64,000 bases of DNA from NCBI GenBank assembly GCA_947034895.1, contig OX344761.1:87619447-87683446 (forward strand), given 5' to 3'. Each line of letters starts with the position of its first letter. The stretch's first letter is position 1. Under the pieces are notes generated by a model. That model did no database searches, was not told where the DNA came from, and saw nothing but the letters and a program-made list of their open reading frames with translations. The position numbers and the translations under genes are program-made. This document shows, one piece after another, positions 49,181-64,000 of this stretch. Origin of the DNA: Rhytidiadelphus loreus. Taxonomy: Eukaryota; Streptophyta; Bryopsida; Hypnales; Hylocomiaceae.

Positions 49181-50129
49181 TTAATCCTTTAACGCCTAGG
49201 TCGATGACTGGTTACTCAAATTGACAATTTTCATCAATAGCAGAGTGGCTTTTAAGAGCAAGCCCACAGCTGACTCCCCAAACATGGACGTCAAGTGGGG
49301 GCTTGGCGTGTAGTTTTGAAGAGTGCAGCCAGCCCTCCTCCTTTGCCCCACAACAAACACACCAAGAGGGGACACTCAATGGATATTTAATCAAACTTCA
49401 CATTTGATGAGTCATTTACTCAAATCAAATTGTAGATGTATTTTGAAGATATGCGACTAATGCTAAGAAGATTTCAATGAATTAAATGTTAAGTTTTTTA
49501 CATATAAATTTTCAAGCATGGTCCCTTGCTTGAAAATTTATATGTAAAAAACTTAACATTTAATCCATGGTAAACCCGGAAGCTTTAGAAGCTTAGCGTC
49601 AAAGATAATCACAATTGGATTTGAGTGTCTCATCATGGAAGAGAATCTCTGTATATACATAAGGGATGGTAAGAGGAGGAACAACCTATGTGAGATAAGT
49701 CACTTAGAACGAGAAGGTACTTCACTATTCATTCATGGTGAAGTTCCTTCTCATTCTAAGTGACTTATCCCATATGAGTTGTTCCTCCTCCTACCACCCC
49801 ATGTGTATATACAGAGATTCTCTTCCCAAGGTAGGCAAAGTAAGTTTGCTACCTTCTTCCTTCATTGTGTTGGACACAGTGGGAAGAAACACTTCAATGC
49901 GTTTGAAGTTAAATTATTTCAAATGTTTAAAGTTCAAATTTGTTAGAATTTAGCAATTTTAGAAATCATCACAATTGGATTTTGAAACTCAAAGCAATTT
50001 CTACTCTAAAGTTGACCTCACATGGCCAGTTTCCGTGTCTCCGCAACTTGGTGGGGCTTGCTCTAATGAAATTGCATCAATATGCCACTTTTTCGTAACC
50101 CGTCATCGACTTGGGCGTTAAAGGGTTAA
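49181..50129. mobile_element. TTAA-bounded foldback element with two internal hairpins
   Basis: Left end: TTAATCCTTTAACGCCTAGG then TCGATGACTGGTTAC. Right end read in reverse: TTAACCCTTTAACGCCCAAG then TCGATGACGGGTTAC. These are inverted repeats of about 35 bp, continued further in by AGAGCAAGCCC in both arms. Inside are a perfect 38-bp inverted repeat (49481-49518 against 49527-49564, 8-base loop) and a longer imperfect one (49639-49724 against 49738-49824, about 87 bases per arm). No protein is encoded. Transcription through the element would give long hairpins, so it could be a source of small RNAs (inference). Confidence 0.85.
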
Positions 50130-51060
50130 GCATGTACTTTCACACATAGAAGTTGTATTTTTCAATGTTGATTACTCAAATATGAATCATAGAAGTAATA
50201 TCTATTAAACCCAAAGGTCTTTAAAGTGAATCTTGTACGAGGTCACTAGTATTGCAAGCCTATATTTGCACATATTTCATACATCCATGTCAACAACATT
50301 ATATACACTATTAGAAAACTCTCAATTCTTGTAATACCTATCCAACCACAAATCATTCTAATTTTTTGCACATTCATTGTCTCTCACTCATCTTCCAATT
50401 TGGTACACGCGGTTTCTTTTTTCACTTCAACTCCTCTATCCTCAATAATCCCACATTTGCTTACTTAAACTTTGTCTACATTTGACCAAAACAACTCTCA
50501 GTCTTTGAAACACAAAGAGTCAAGCCATTGTGGTCAATGGTGACGAAGGTGATTGCAACGTCTGAGAGTCTTAGGCAAATCAAGTGGTTGGGATGTTCTT
50601 TTACAAGAAATTTAGTTTCAAACACTTTGTTGAAACACTTCTGCACAAATTTTGAAAAACGTAACTGAATACAAGACTGCAATTGTAGACACGGGGAAGA
50701 AGTAACAATGATGAACATGTTGAGAATGGATGATGTAAGTTATGGGAGCCGACCCATACCTAATCACTTAAGCAATTACGCATATTTGGAGCGCAGGTTT
50801 TTTGACTGCCAAATTTTTCCTATGTACAAAAATAGAATTTGGAAGGATTGCATATTTTTCCAGAATTTTATTACACGAAATGTAATTACTATGAATTTTT
50901 TAGTGAAAGATTCTCTTCAACTTACAATGGTGATATAGACCTTTGTATTTCCTAACCATAGGCTCACTTCAAAATCGACCAAGGGTTGGTTGCAATATTG
51001 ACAACCTTGCAACCAATCATAATGTGTGAGAATTGCTCCTCGAACTGTGCGACAACTTCA
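50130..51060. other. Intergenic DNA with an inverted repeat
   Basis: TATGGGAGCCGACCCATACC at about 50738 returns as the inverted GGTATGGGTGGGCTCCCATA near 51124, so the pair may be the ends of a decayed element. No gene seen. Confidence 0.4.
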
Positions 51061-52140
51061 CAGAACTACAATAGTCTATGATTGATAATACAACAGTCTA
51101 TAGATTGGATATAGGAGGTGATCAGGTATGGGTGGGCTCCCATAGACACGCGAATCAGTTGAAGGCATGGGGAAGAAGATCTGACATCCAGTGCTGCATT
51201 TGTGGAAAAATGTGGCCTTGCTTTCCACCGTGTAGGCTGTGCACCTTCAATTCTCCAGCGTAGGTTTTCACGTGGAGCCGTGGGCAGCTGCACGCACGTG
51301 AAACCCTGATAACACACGTTACGTTACGTCTCTCATTCAGCGAACAGTGACTGCAACATCAATGAATCACGAGAATAGACCATCATTAACTTACCACCCA
51401 AAAGTTTTCTCTTCCGGAAGTTGCCCTTGGCTCTGAAAATTATGTATGCCTCGTGACACAGACCGTGCCTAGCCAGCTCGAATCCTTCATACATCGTGCT
51501 AACGTTTTTTCAGCGCCTGTGAAAAGGAAACCGCGTCCTCAACAAACATGTCGTTTTGCACTACTGTTTCAATTCTCTCACAGTCAGGACAGGACAGGAC
51601 TATCCAATCCAATCCCAACCTTCCGGCATACATGCTGCCCCTCTCCGTCAAGGCCAAGTGCCGCATCCCAGAAATCAAGGTCAAATTCGGGAAAATTTCT
51701 TTCTCTTTAATTTTCTTCGGTCATAGACGATAGCAGTCATCTTCATAAATGTTGTCATTATGGCTTCTGCTCTTGTAGTTCGTGAGACCCATGTCTGCAG
51801 CTGCTTTGCTTGCTTCTTCTTTCACAATTTATTTTGAGCTATGTAGCATCTGCCCAAAAATTCTCCAGGAGGGTGTCTCCCATTCAATCAACTTATTAGT
51901 ATATGATGTAGAACAACAATCCCGCGTCCATTCTGTCTTTCCGTCCATCTCAGATGTTGAAGCCAACTCAACCACCGTTCACGTGATTGACGAAGCGGAG
52001 CATTTCGATTTACTTTCTGTGAGTGATTTCTTCATCAACGGTCCTGGGGCCCAAGGTCATCAAATTTCCCACGGTTCCACACTCGTCTTCATAGGGTTAA
52101 CCCTGTGGAAATCATCCGCTTTTGGGTAGTGAGTGAATCA
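51061..52140. other. Gene-like composition, no gene model supported
   Basis: GC content rises. The best open frame is 51782-52129 on the plus strand (115 codons), with no recognised domain and no good splice partners. A small frame with CCICGKMWPCFPPCRLC at about 51195 looks zinc-finger-like but is too short to trust. Possibly the remains of an old gene. Confidence 0.3.
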
Positions 52141-52293
52141 TTTGCTTAAAAAAACCCTCAAGAGCACTTATTCGAGGTCAAACTACTATGCAAAACTTCT
52201 CTTCTTCACACAAAATTTCAAGGATAAATATATGCACTCTTCTCTTACATAGAAGGATTTTTTTGTCATCTATCGTGTTGCAGCGTCCTAGGG

Positions 52294-52560
52294 TTAACCC
52301 CTAAAGTAATGCCCAAACTATGTTTTTTGGCAATATGGTGATTTTAGGCAGCTCACCGCAAATGGAAATTTCATTTATTTTTCTTAGAAATTTTCACAAA
52401 ACATGTGCCCGAGGAGTAGCTTTAAGGCCCAACAATTTTCATAACTTTTGACTACATAGTTAAAAAGTTATTGTATGATATGTAGCTAAAAAAAACTTCT
52501 TTAAAAATCACTTTCTTAAGAAATAAAAATTTGAAAGTGGTTTTCTAGATTTATATGTAC
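52294..52560. mobile_element. TTAA-family element, left part of copy D2
   Basis: It starts TTAACCCCTAAAGTAATGCC and aligns with 760-1050 in the same orientation (shared: GGAAATTTCA-type words, ACAACATGTG/AAACATGTG, TTGTATGAYATGTAG). The right end was not found. Confidence 0.5.
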
Positions 52561-54080
52561 TTGGAAAGTTTTGAATCATTCCATTTTGATTAATGTGATG
52601 AAAATTACGAGGAGTTTTAGTTTGCAAGATTTTGCAGGTAGTGATGGAATCTCTAGTCTAAAATAAACTTTGAAGTCCTTTATTTTTTTCAATTTTTAAT
52701 ATTTTTGGAAAAAAATAAAAACATTAGGTGTACATTTTTTGTAGACACTTCAGTAACTATTGACATACAACAAAGATAGATATTTATATAGTGTATAATG
52801 TCAATTAATTAGTATGGGTTCCCTTTAAACCCCTATTCAATGTACATATGTGCAACTAAATCATCTAAATGAGCATCTAAGGTCAAAAGACCTAATTCCG
52901 ATCTTTTGAGGAATTTTGATACTGAAAACTTATTGAAACTAAATCTGAAAATTTAGGTGGCCTAAGCAGTTAAGGATATTTGACTTTCACCCCAAAAATT
53001 CAAAAGGTTAATAATCATGTTTAGAAAGAAAACATTCAAACAACAAAGTTGAGTTGATACGTTGATAGTTACTTATAACCAACCTTCCAAATCTAGATGG
53101 AATAGAACTTTGTAGTAACATGGGTGAAAAATTGTGAAATTAACTCCTTAAAGATTGTCCTAATATAACGGTATTTAGTATTATCTAAACTCATTGATTT
53201 AAAAATGCTATAAGTTTTTCTCCACAAATGCTTTTATCAATTATATTTATGGAAATCTTCTTCTTAAAAATGGTATTGATATCTATATTCTCAGTTAAAA
53301 TATTGATGAATATCCAACCTTAGGATCTTGCACTAGACTAGTATGAGATTGTGTGGAAGAAATTTCAAAAACTTTGACCATATCAATCAAAGTAATGAAC
53401 ATAAGTAGTTTTTGGCTAGAGTGACTAGGTTACAAGGCTTTGAATCCTCTTAACTAAAAAATTTTGTACTAAAGATTTTAAATTAAATTTTTTTAATATT
53501 GAAGAATTGAGTCAAGAATTTGGGAAAAAAAATTCAACCGCATTGATTTTCATTCTTTAAAAAATTGTTAAGTCAAAGCAGGTATGAGATTAGAAGGAAA
53601 AACTATTGTAAAGTGTTGATAGCTTTAAGAAGGAATTGAAAAACACTATTTTTAACAAAGAGATTGTTCTAAAAAAAACAAGCCATGTGCAATCTTTTGT
53701 TTTGAAAAATTATTAAAATTGAGTTGTCAAACAAATCCAATACATTATTTTTTCAAGAATTTACTAAAATTGCCTGCAAAACAAGAAGCTTTATAACTTT
53801 CACATCACTAAATAAATCCAAATGGAATGAATCAAACCTTTCTACACAAACAAAAATGCAATCTATAAGAAATAATTAAAAAATATATATGTATAGTTTT
53901 TGTGTGTTTTTATGCATGTCTTTGCAATTGTTTTAGGCTTATTGTTTTAATATTTAGCTCACATTACTCCTAGTTATTCCACCAAATGCAAAAAAATTAA
54001 TCATAAAGTGTTTCTTGTACTATAGCACTAAATGTTATAATGGCAAAATTCCATGACTTTGAAACATTTTAGAGTGGTTG
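52560..54080. other. AT-rich intergenic DNA; no gene seen
   Basis: No open frame or element end recognised. Confidence 0.45.
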
Positions 54081-54084
54081 CCCT

Positions 54085-56520
54085 GAAACATAAATCTATA
54101 TAAGTGTTAGTGTTTAGAGCTTTGTGCTCATGAATATCACAATTCTGGGTGTCTAGAACCAAGCCAACTTAACGAAATTGACGATATTAAATATATACTT
54201 GATCAGCTAATTCCTTCTCTGTGATGTTGGTGATCAACTGAAATGCACGCAGCGCCATTATACAACAAATATCAGATTGTCCAAGCAAAGCAGTAATAAT
54301 GGAGTTCTACATGTTCAAATCCTTAGACAATCTCCACAAGTAGTTATCATCAAGATTTTTTTTTTTTTCATTTTTATGAAGTGCCAAAGTGGCGATATAA
54401 AAGATCGGTGCTCCAAATTTCAACATTCATTCACATATTGGATAGAAAACATCAAATTAGCACATATCACATATCCATAATTCCATGACGCTGAAACATT
54501 TCAGAGCTGTAACTCGCAGCCACTGAATCCAGAGCTCTGGAAGTAAATTTTGTTAAATTAGCAGAAAACTCCTGACCTCGCCACTTTCAAGGTGGGCTAC
54601 CCTGCAAAAAAAATCTATTCCAGTCCCAGTGAAGCTTGAATGTGCTGTTGAAAGTCACAATTTTGACACTCTGAAATGTGTCCACGTAACGGAACGATGT
54701 TTCCAGTTTCATTGGAAACATCAATCAGCATCTACAAGGATTTCCACGTACCTAAACTTCATTGTAATCATGCATACCTCCAACCTGGATGCTAATCAAG
54801 AAATTCAAGTATGAGATTTGAATTTAAACGACAACCGTCTAATTCGCCCAGATATGCAGAGATGCAAGCGTTTGATAATGGGGTACCCGGCCAGGTAGTT
54901 ATAAGACAGTCCGTAGCATTCGAAGTCATGCGAACTCATTCATCTTCTGTTCTTCATGTCCAATGCTCAATGAATTGAATTTCAGCAAGTTTGGTGAAGT
55001 GAAAACTTAAGGGCTCTAAGGAGGTAACCATTCATTGAAACACTGAAACAGGGGAGCATACAACATTGACAGAAATGACTGTCAAAAGCCATTCGCAGGG
55101 TGATGGACTCGCTTAACTTGTGCACTGCAATGAATGATTTATTCAATATTAAAGAAATTTCGTCCACATTTGATTTCAAAATTGCAGCAATGCTTCGAGG
55201 GTATGGAAAGTCACTCCTTTGAATGGCTTGACCAATGAAAAGGCAATTGTACTCGAGGTTGTAACTTCAAATCTCAATTGCCTTACATCGAAGAGTAAAA
55301 AATGGAGTGACTTTTATCCGTCAAAAAGAACTGAGGAAATTTTACCATCGAGTGCACAAGTCTTGGATTTCTTTAGTTTCAACTGTATGCAATTGAGCAT
55401 ACAAGACTTCCCATGTTGGTTCCACCATTGACTCAAATGCTCATGCTCCAAAAGATAGCTTGGACTGTGATTGGTTGTGTGACTTGGAGGTCTCAGTTAA
55501 CAGCAAAAATATTCCGAGAAAAAGATCAATTTTGCAGTGGCCTGCAAAGCACTGATGCACATGGTGTGAGCATTGGCAGTTTGGGACGCAATTACCTTGG
55601 TTTTGTCAGCAATAAGCTTAAAACTGCCCCTCTTTGCTTTTATCGTTGAGTAGGCTCGTAGCTTTTATTGATGTTGTGCTCAAGGCAGAAATCAGCCTCA
55701 CTTCTGTTCCTACGAAATGACCACACTTCGTTGTACTACGAGAATGCTCCACGTTCGCTTTGGCATCCTATTGATGAGTTCTGTCAGGGGAAATCCAAAT
55801 AAGTGTGGTATGCCTGTAAGTTAGCCCAGCGCATTGGTGTTCCTTTGGAAAAGGCGAAAGAACAAGCGAAAGAACAAGCAGCTATGCTACGAGAGGCTCT
55901 CTCTTTGTGTCTTTGTAGCAGTACTTCACATCTTGAGTAAAGGCATACACAAACTTCGGTCCTCATTCATAGCTTTTGTCAATGCAAAGACTCCTCCCTT
56001 TTGGTCCAGAGCCAATAATTCCCACCCGACGTCACTGAGAGTTTATCTGTTGTACGAACGCCTGTGGGGTACATGGAAGTTCCGTGGTAACAGCATATCG
56101 TTGTTTTCGGTACACCCGCTTCTGTGATTCAAAGAGAATAATTTTTGGCAGAAGCTATCCTCACTCCATCCTCTGTCAATATTCAGGTACGAAAACGAAT
56201 GAAAAATGAAAAACTTCCGTGGGTTCCATTTTGAAAGATCAGAATGAATGAAAAGTTTGTCTATTCAACACCCACACCACACCACGAGAGTACAGGACCT
56301 ACCGGTCTAATATATTCCGAGTACAAAGCTCTTCAACAGTCAAGCCTGCAACCTTTGTCAAAGCACCTAAAATCAGTAATTAAAGTGAATTGCGCAAAGA
56401 TATTTACCGCTATGAAGAAGACAACTGCGCAAGAGCACCCGATGCAAACGTCACACGATAAATGTTTAGTTACAGGGGTTCCTGGCGAGGTTAGCTAGTC
56501 TTGTTACATGCTGATTCGAA
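54085..56520 (+). other. Mixed region with broken coding-like scraps
   Basis: 54105-54190 repeats the sequence at 16285-16380. The most protein-like part is 55676-55926 on the plus strand. A frame reading HPIDEFCQGKSK, then one TAA stop, then LAQRIGVPLEKAKEQAKEQ looks like part of a decayed gene, but the family is not recognised. Other frames (54277, 55219, 55834, 56244) have no support. Confidence 0.3.
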
Positions 56521-57445
56521 ACTGATTGTTTCAACAACCTCCTTAAACTATACAACTGTCAGCAAGCTTTATATGAAAGGCACACCCACGTTTACGTTAT
56601 TCTATTTCGTTCCACATTCTTGACATTATTGAGGATCTACCTTGATACTCTCGGACGAGGAATCCACTTTCTTTTTTAGCTCAATCTTGAACCCATGTCA
56701 GTACCAAAAGCTACAAAACGACGGGCTTTGGGAAGAAACAAAAAGTTGCAAGAAGATAGACGTTGAATGGTCACCGAGTACCATGCACGCTCTCTCTACA
56801 TTGACCGTCAAAGACTTTTGAGCTTTAGGGACCAACTGAAGAATGTTATGAATGTCCAGTGAAATTGAAAGCTGGAAAGTGTGGGCATGTCTCCTCTCTT
56901 CAATGGACATTGACAACAGGACACCAAGCACATCACAAATGCAAAAGCTACATGACGTTGTACACACGTCAATTATTGTAGCTCAAAACATACCTGAAAG
57001 GCCAAGGAACACGTACAATACCGAAGAATAGAGCGAGGTTCTCCTAGTTCACCTCTTCTTTTTTCATTTTTTTCCCTCAATCGTAAAGAGAGTATGATTT
57101 CAATAAAGAGTTTGTTCCCTATGTCCCACATTTGGGGAGAGTATTAGTTTCCATTCTACATGAATAAACTGCCGGGGAAATAAGAATCGCGACTCATCTC
57201 TTCCCTCCTCAGAGGTGGACAGCTTCGCCTTCTCTGTTTTATCTAATATACAGGTTTGCAGTCTTCGCTGCTCTTTTCAAAGAGCCTACCTATACTACCA
57301 TACTACTATGTGGGCTATGACGCCTGGGTCTCCATGGACGTCAATCACGTCCCAACCTCCTAAGTACTAGTACAACATTCTACATGTAAAGGAAAATATA
57401 TAATCTCTACAGTTCCTATGTGGGCACCTTTAAAAATGGCACCCT
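56520..57445. other. Intergenic DNA downstream of GAPDH; no gene supported
   Basis: A minus-strand frame of 89 codons (56967-56698) has no recognised domain. Part of this stretch may be GAPDH 3' untranslated sequence. Confidence 0.35.
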
Positions 57446-60111
<2,666 letters not shown>

Positions 60112-60950
60112 CCTCAAGACCTCCACGAATCCACTTTGACTCACGAAGCAAGACTCCACCTTCCGAGAATGCACACTTCAATTGCACCTTAACTTCCAAT
60201 TCTCCTAAAAACTCCAAGTGAACACAACTTCTACGCTACCTCTTAGCTAGACTCCACCAAGTCTCACCCTGCAGATCGAGGAGAACAACAATCGTCAGAC
60301 AATCCACAGTTAACGAACGTCAAGCTACCTTCAATCCACCGCCCAAACTTCAACACAATCTCACTCACGACGACGATTGTCCACTCACCCAAATCTAAAA
60401 GGAACCAAAACACCCACCCACTCCCTCCAACCCTCGATCACCCGCACGGACACACAAATTAAACTCTCACTCCAACTCGGACTCCAACCAGCTAATATTC
60501 CGTTACATCCGATCCCTACAATGAATGTGTGCCGTTACGTTCCATATAATAACGCTAGCTCACCGTTTTGCTAACGTTGACAGATTCAAACTCGCAATTC
60601 AAACTCGCAATTCAATTCAAACTGGCGCCCCCGAGTAACGGCACCTAGGCCTGATCGATTGATCGATTGAAGGGAGGTTCGTGATTGAGTGATTGACGTC
60701 GAGGTCCAGTCTTCGCTCAGGCTAGCTATGATCGATCGACGATCGAGTATGTGCGACAAAGCAAAAGACGACAAGCTCGCTCCTATCCTCTGACGGACAC
60801 TACTCACGGCTACTTCTCTTTTTTTCCTGGAATTTGAAACAACGGTCGTGGTATGGTGCACAGTAACCTCGGAGCGAAGCTAGAATGGTCACACTGCAGG
60901 GATTGATCGATCGATCGATCGATCACGGAGAATGGGGAGAACGATGAGCG
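60112..60950 (-). promoter_or_regulatory. GAPDH 5' leader with an intron
   Basis: Downstream of the TATA-like box, the minus strand from about 60950 to the donor AAAACG|GTGAGC at 60565 contains no ATG. A second leader exon probably starts after CGATCTGCAG at about 60269 and is also free of ATG up to the start codon at 60111. This pattern suits an untranslated leader exon plus a 5' UTR intron, as often seen in plant housekeeping genes. A GATC tetranucleotide run lies at 60903-60923. Confidence 0.5.
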
Positions 60951-60979
60951 GAGGAAAAAGATTGTTGAAAATGGAGGGT

Positions 60980-60990
60980 GGTTATATGGA
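60980..60990 (-). promoter_or_regulatory. TATA-like box of GAPDH
   Basis: CCATATAAC on the minus strand, about 30 bases before an ATG-free leader. The DNA just upstream is GC-rich (61140-61215, with GGCCGGCCCGCCGCCC). Confidence 0.5.
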
Positions 60991-61139
60991 GGTCGAGGGG
61001 ATTGGCGGTGGCGGGCATGCACACGCGGTCAATGCATGGTAGTCCTCGACACGGTGAGCTGGTGGGGGACGGCAGGAAAATAGGATGGGGTATTAATAGT
61101 GTGGGGGGTATTTAGTGTGGGTTTGCTAATAATAATGAG

Positions 61140-61215
61140 GAGCAACGGGCTGCCGGCTGGTGGGACTGGGTGGGTGGGCCGGGTGACCCTGGGCGGCGGG
61201 CCGGCCGAGGCGTGG
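61140..61215 (-). promoter_or_regulatory. GC-rich upstream promoter block of GAPDH
   Basis: A short segment of more than 70% GC within an AT-rich region, directly upstream of the TATA-like box. It contains several GGGTGG and GGCCGG words. Confidence 0.4.
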
Positions 61216-61297
61216 ATATGGTGGGACCAGCCGGTGTAAATTTGAAGGGCACTTTCCACATGATAGAAGGTAACCCTTGAAGGTCCGGTGTGGACAG

Positions 61298-61814
61298 TAA
61301 GGTAAACCAGCCTATGACAGGCAGAATGACTGATTTGGTATGTTGCCATTAGCAAAATAAAATCAGATTTTTGTTTATGCAGAGACAACTTTGAGAAATG
61401 AAAGAAGCGGTTAAAATTTTAGTTTCTGGACAAAGTAGGAATTTTTATGAATTTTTTAAGTATTTTTCCAAAACAGTCTGTAGACTACCTGAAATCAACA
61501 AAATATGTCTTCATGATGGTCATCTTACCACCTAATGCAGTCTTCACATTTCCTAACACAATCACAAGATTTTTTAATGTGGTCATCACATAAAGGAATA
61601 AAAAAAAAACTCTTTATGATGAGTTTACACTCACAATGTGTAAGTGTCCTATGACAGTCATTACTAATTCTATCACAATCACCTAATACACTAATGTAGG
61701 CCACTAACCAACCTAATTAAGTCATAGCAGCAAAAATCTGAAATGGACTGTAATGGGGGGGTTTAGTAGGTGTATGTATTAGGCACTTGGCCTGTCATGG
61801 GTTGGTTTACCTTA
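61298..61814. mobile_element. TA-flanked element (Tc1/mariner- or Stowaway-like)
   Basis: The left end TAAGGTAAACCAGCCTATGA is matched in inverted form at the right (GACAGGCC... reading AAGGTAAACCAACCCATGAC). The inverted ends are about 24 bp, with TA at both borders. The interior, 515 bp, is non-coding. Confidence 0.6.
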
Positions 61815-62187
61815 TATACGGTCGTGTGTTTCACTCTTGTTAGAAAACAAAGTATATATTATTCCAGAGTAAAACATGAAAAGATGTATACTGTTGGATT
61901 GAAAATTCAACAACTAACACCTTTCATTTCGAGGTCATTTTCATATCTCATCCTCATCATGTTCAAAAATAATACCGTACATATAAAATACATGGTTACT
62001 CTGTAACTTCTCAAACGTATAGGATGTGCAACACTGATCTAAATTGGAAGTATTTTGTATCACTGAATCTAGTTTAGCATGAATACAAACTTATGTAACC
62101 ACTATATATATTAATTCAAACACCTTTTGTGTCAAATATATATATTTTTAAATATTATATTGCAATCCAAATTGGAGTTTTCAAATC

Positions 62188-62436
62188 TTAACCCATGAGC
62201 ACCTAGTGCATGTTTACTAAAATCTTAACCCTTCTAAACTCGTTCCAATCAAACTATCACCTAAATAGATATTTACATAAATTGACCATACCAATTGGTA
62301 GTGGAGACAAACCCGAAGTTCCAAAGAAAGGGACACATTCTTTGACCATACCATTGAAAAGATTATAATAGTCAAACAAATAAATCTTTCAATTTTGAGA
62401 GGCCAGATTTTGGCCTATATGGTACTCAAGGGTTAA
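62188..62436. mobile_element. Short TTAA-bounded element
   Basis: Left end TTAACCCATGAGCACC; right end read in reverse TTAACCCTTGAGTACC. At 249 bp it is a small MITE of the TTAA class with no coding content. Confidence 0.7.
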
Positions 62437-64000
62437 GGGATAACATAACTTCACCTAAATGTATTAAAATAAATAATTCAAGATGGTTTTCATTTTTTAT
62501 AATAACTATAAAAGTTTTGTGGGGTCTTGTTGGTAAGTTAAAAGGGATTCCAGAGTCTCTTAAAATGCATTTTCAAGTTGGCAATTTTGAGAGAGAGTGA
62601 ATTTTCCATCATGCGGTGTGTCAAAATCAAAAAAGGATTTCCAAATTAATTAGTACCTTTGTAGAGTTTCATTGTACTTTCTTTTTTAGTGTCTTTGTGG
62701 TGTTGGAAGAAAATAGAGTTTAGGGGTAGCTTCGACTTCTAGCAAAGTAAAAGCAACCAGGAAGTTCAAAATGCTAAAAAACAGTTCTCGAAAAGACAAA
62801 AACTCGCCTCCCTTACTTTTTGTGAGCTTTATGTGAAAATTGCGCAAATCAGTAATTATGATTCACCTCTTGATTTGCAACTAATATACACTTCACTGTA
62901 AGAACCCCCCTCATGGTGTCAAAAGTGTGCCATGCAAGCAAGTAGTGACATATGGAATTTTTTCACTCAATCCATAGATGATGTGGCAACTAATGTAGCA
63001 TTTGATGTCACGCCGTTTGAGAAGATTAATATAATTTCAAGCAATGTCAACTTAGGAGTCTAGAAGAATTTTGATATTATTTTTAGTGACATCAACTTAG
63101 ACATCTAGACATTTTTTGAGACATTAGAGTCAATGTCCATGCATTTTGTGACATCAACTTAGATGTATGTTATACACAATATACTATATAGAATAGGCCA
63201 TACATCGTACATAATACACCATATTGGCAACTATGTCACATAGCTTGAAAAGCCACTTTTATGAATATGTTGACATGAGAAGACAACTATTTATACAAGC
63301 AGGGTGATAGGAAGGTAGATAAACCATAAGGGATATGTAAAATGTATAAATTTTATTAAAAGTATAATTTTAGACACAAGTATCTTTATGAACATGATGT
63401 TGTCTCAAAAAACATCGGGATGTCTTAGTTGATGTCTCCTAAAACACTTTTCAAATTCAGATGAAAAGTGTCAAAGTGTGTTGACGTAGCATGACACTCT
63501 ATCCTTGTTGGATGCCATGTTACTAAATGCCACATTAGGTGTCACTTATTTACTTTTAAACATGCCACATGGCTATCCTTCCCCTATGTTTCACATTTAC
63601 TCAGGGTTTAACCTTAGCCTATAATAACTTTCACTAACTTACTTGAAGTTAAAATCTAAATCTTTTGCAATTGTCGTAGTTCTATATTTTGGGGGGATGT
63701 TGAACAAAATGCAACTATGCTTTTTTAAATGTCTCTTGGAACACCACCATCACCTAGGACATCAACTTCTTTTGCTAGAGACATCCAAACATTTTTGGGA
63801 ACATCCAACTCAATTTTGCCTCTTAAGGCTACTATCCCATCTTCATGCTCTTGTTTGAAAAACATACTTGTTCAATGCTAATGTAAAAAAATCCCAAGGG
63901 GTTCTTATAGTGCTTACATGTAGAATTTCTAGATTTTTTTGGTCTTTCATGTTAGGTTTCAGGGATGAAATTACATGTCTAACATATGGCTTGAAACTTC
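62437..64000. other. AT-rich intergenic DNA; no gene seen
   Basis: Short internal repetitions of GACATCAACTTAG and GATGTC words occur at 63000-63160 and 63390-63450. Otherwise nothing could be assigned. Confidence 0.45.

Noticed and set aside
49481..49564. Perfect hairpin as a transcription terminator
   Set aside because: It is AT-rich, in a eukaryotic transposon, and has no gene upstream; terminators of this type are bacterial.
51190..51260. Small zinc-finger-like frame (CCICGKMWPCFPPCRLC)
   Set aside because: Only 61 codons, no partner exons, and spacing does not match a known finger class.

Overview
The window looks like nuclear DNA of a land plant. Two conserved eukaryotic genes are split by many GT-AG introns, one of them (PEX1) of clearly plant type, and they lie in very AT-rich DNA packed with short non-autonomous DNA transposons. 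There are no prokaryotic operons, rRNA or tRNA genes, or CRISPR arrays. The low GC, the MITE load and the intronless F-box-associated-like gene would fit a seedless plant such as a bryophyte, but nothing seen here fixes the species.

Layout. From 1 to 11.7 kb there is no supportable gene: a hAT-like MITE (138-720), three elements bounded by TTAA with CCCCTAAA-like ends (760-1777, 1902-2497, 2638-3597), and duplicated AT-rich blocks. From 11.7 to 16.4 kb the base composition becomes gene-like; four exons at 14.15-15.83 kb join in one frame to give an unrecognised small coiled-coil/basic protein, with possible upstream exons. From 16.9 to 23.6 kb there are only repeats, including a large inverted pair. 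At 24.0-26.4 kb lies an intronless 812-aa F-box-associated-like protein, followed by a second copy of the 950-bp TTAA element. The minus strand from 36.9 down to 29.2 kb carries a complete PEX1 gene (17 coding exons, 1149 aa), the peroxisomal AAA ATPase. From 42.9 down to 38.3 kb there is a 1.5-kb-codon reading frame on the minus strand with seven internal stops and no frameshift. It has a ParB-like signature and possible, very degenerate DNA-methyltransferase motifs, and is probably a decaying mobile-element or multicopy gene. From 44 to 51 kb lie a CACTA MITE (46602-47357) and a nested foldback element with a perfect 38-bp hairpin (49181-50129). From 51 to 57 kb there is mixed DNA with broken coding-like scraps. 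From about 61.0 down to 57.4 kb on the minus strand is a cytosolic-type GAPDH gene with intact splicing in which the catalytic cysteine is replaced by serine. A TA-flanked element (61298-61814) and another TTAA element (62188-62436) lie beyond it.

The genes do not form a pathway. PEX1 is a housekeeping gene for peroxisomal protein import. The GAPDH paralogue looks expressed but unable to perform the normal phosphorylating reaction. The two observations most worth following are the ParB-like coding relic, whose stops are all TGA or TAG as expected from decay of methylated CG and CHG cytosines, and the cysteine-less GAPDH.
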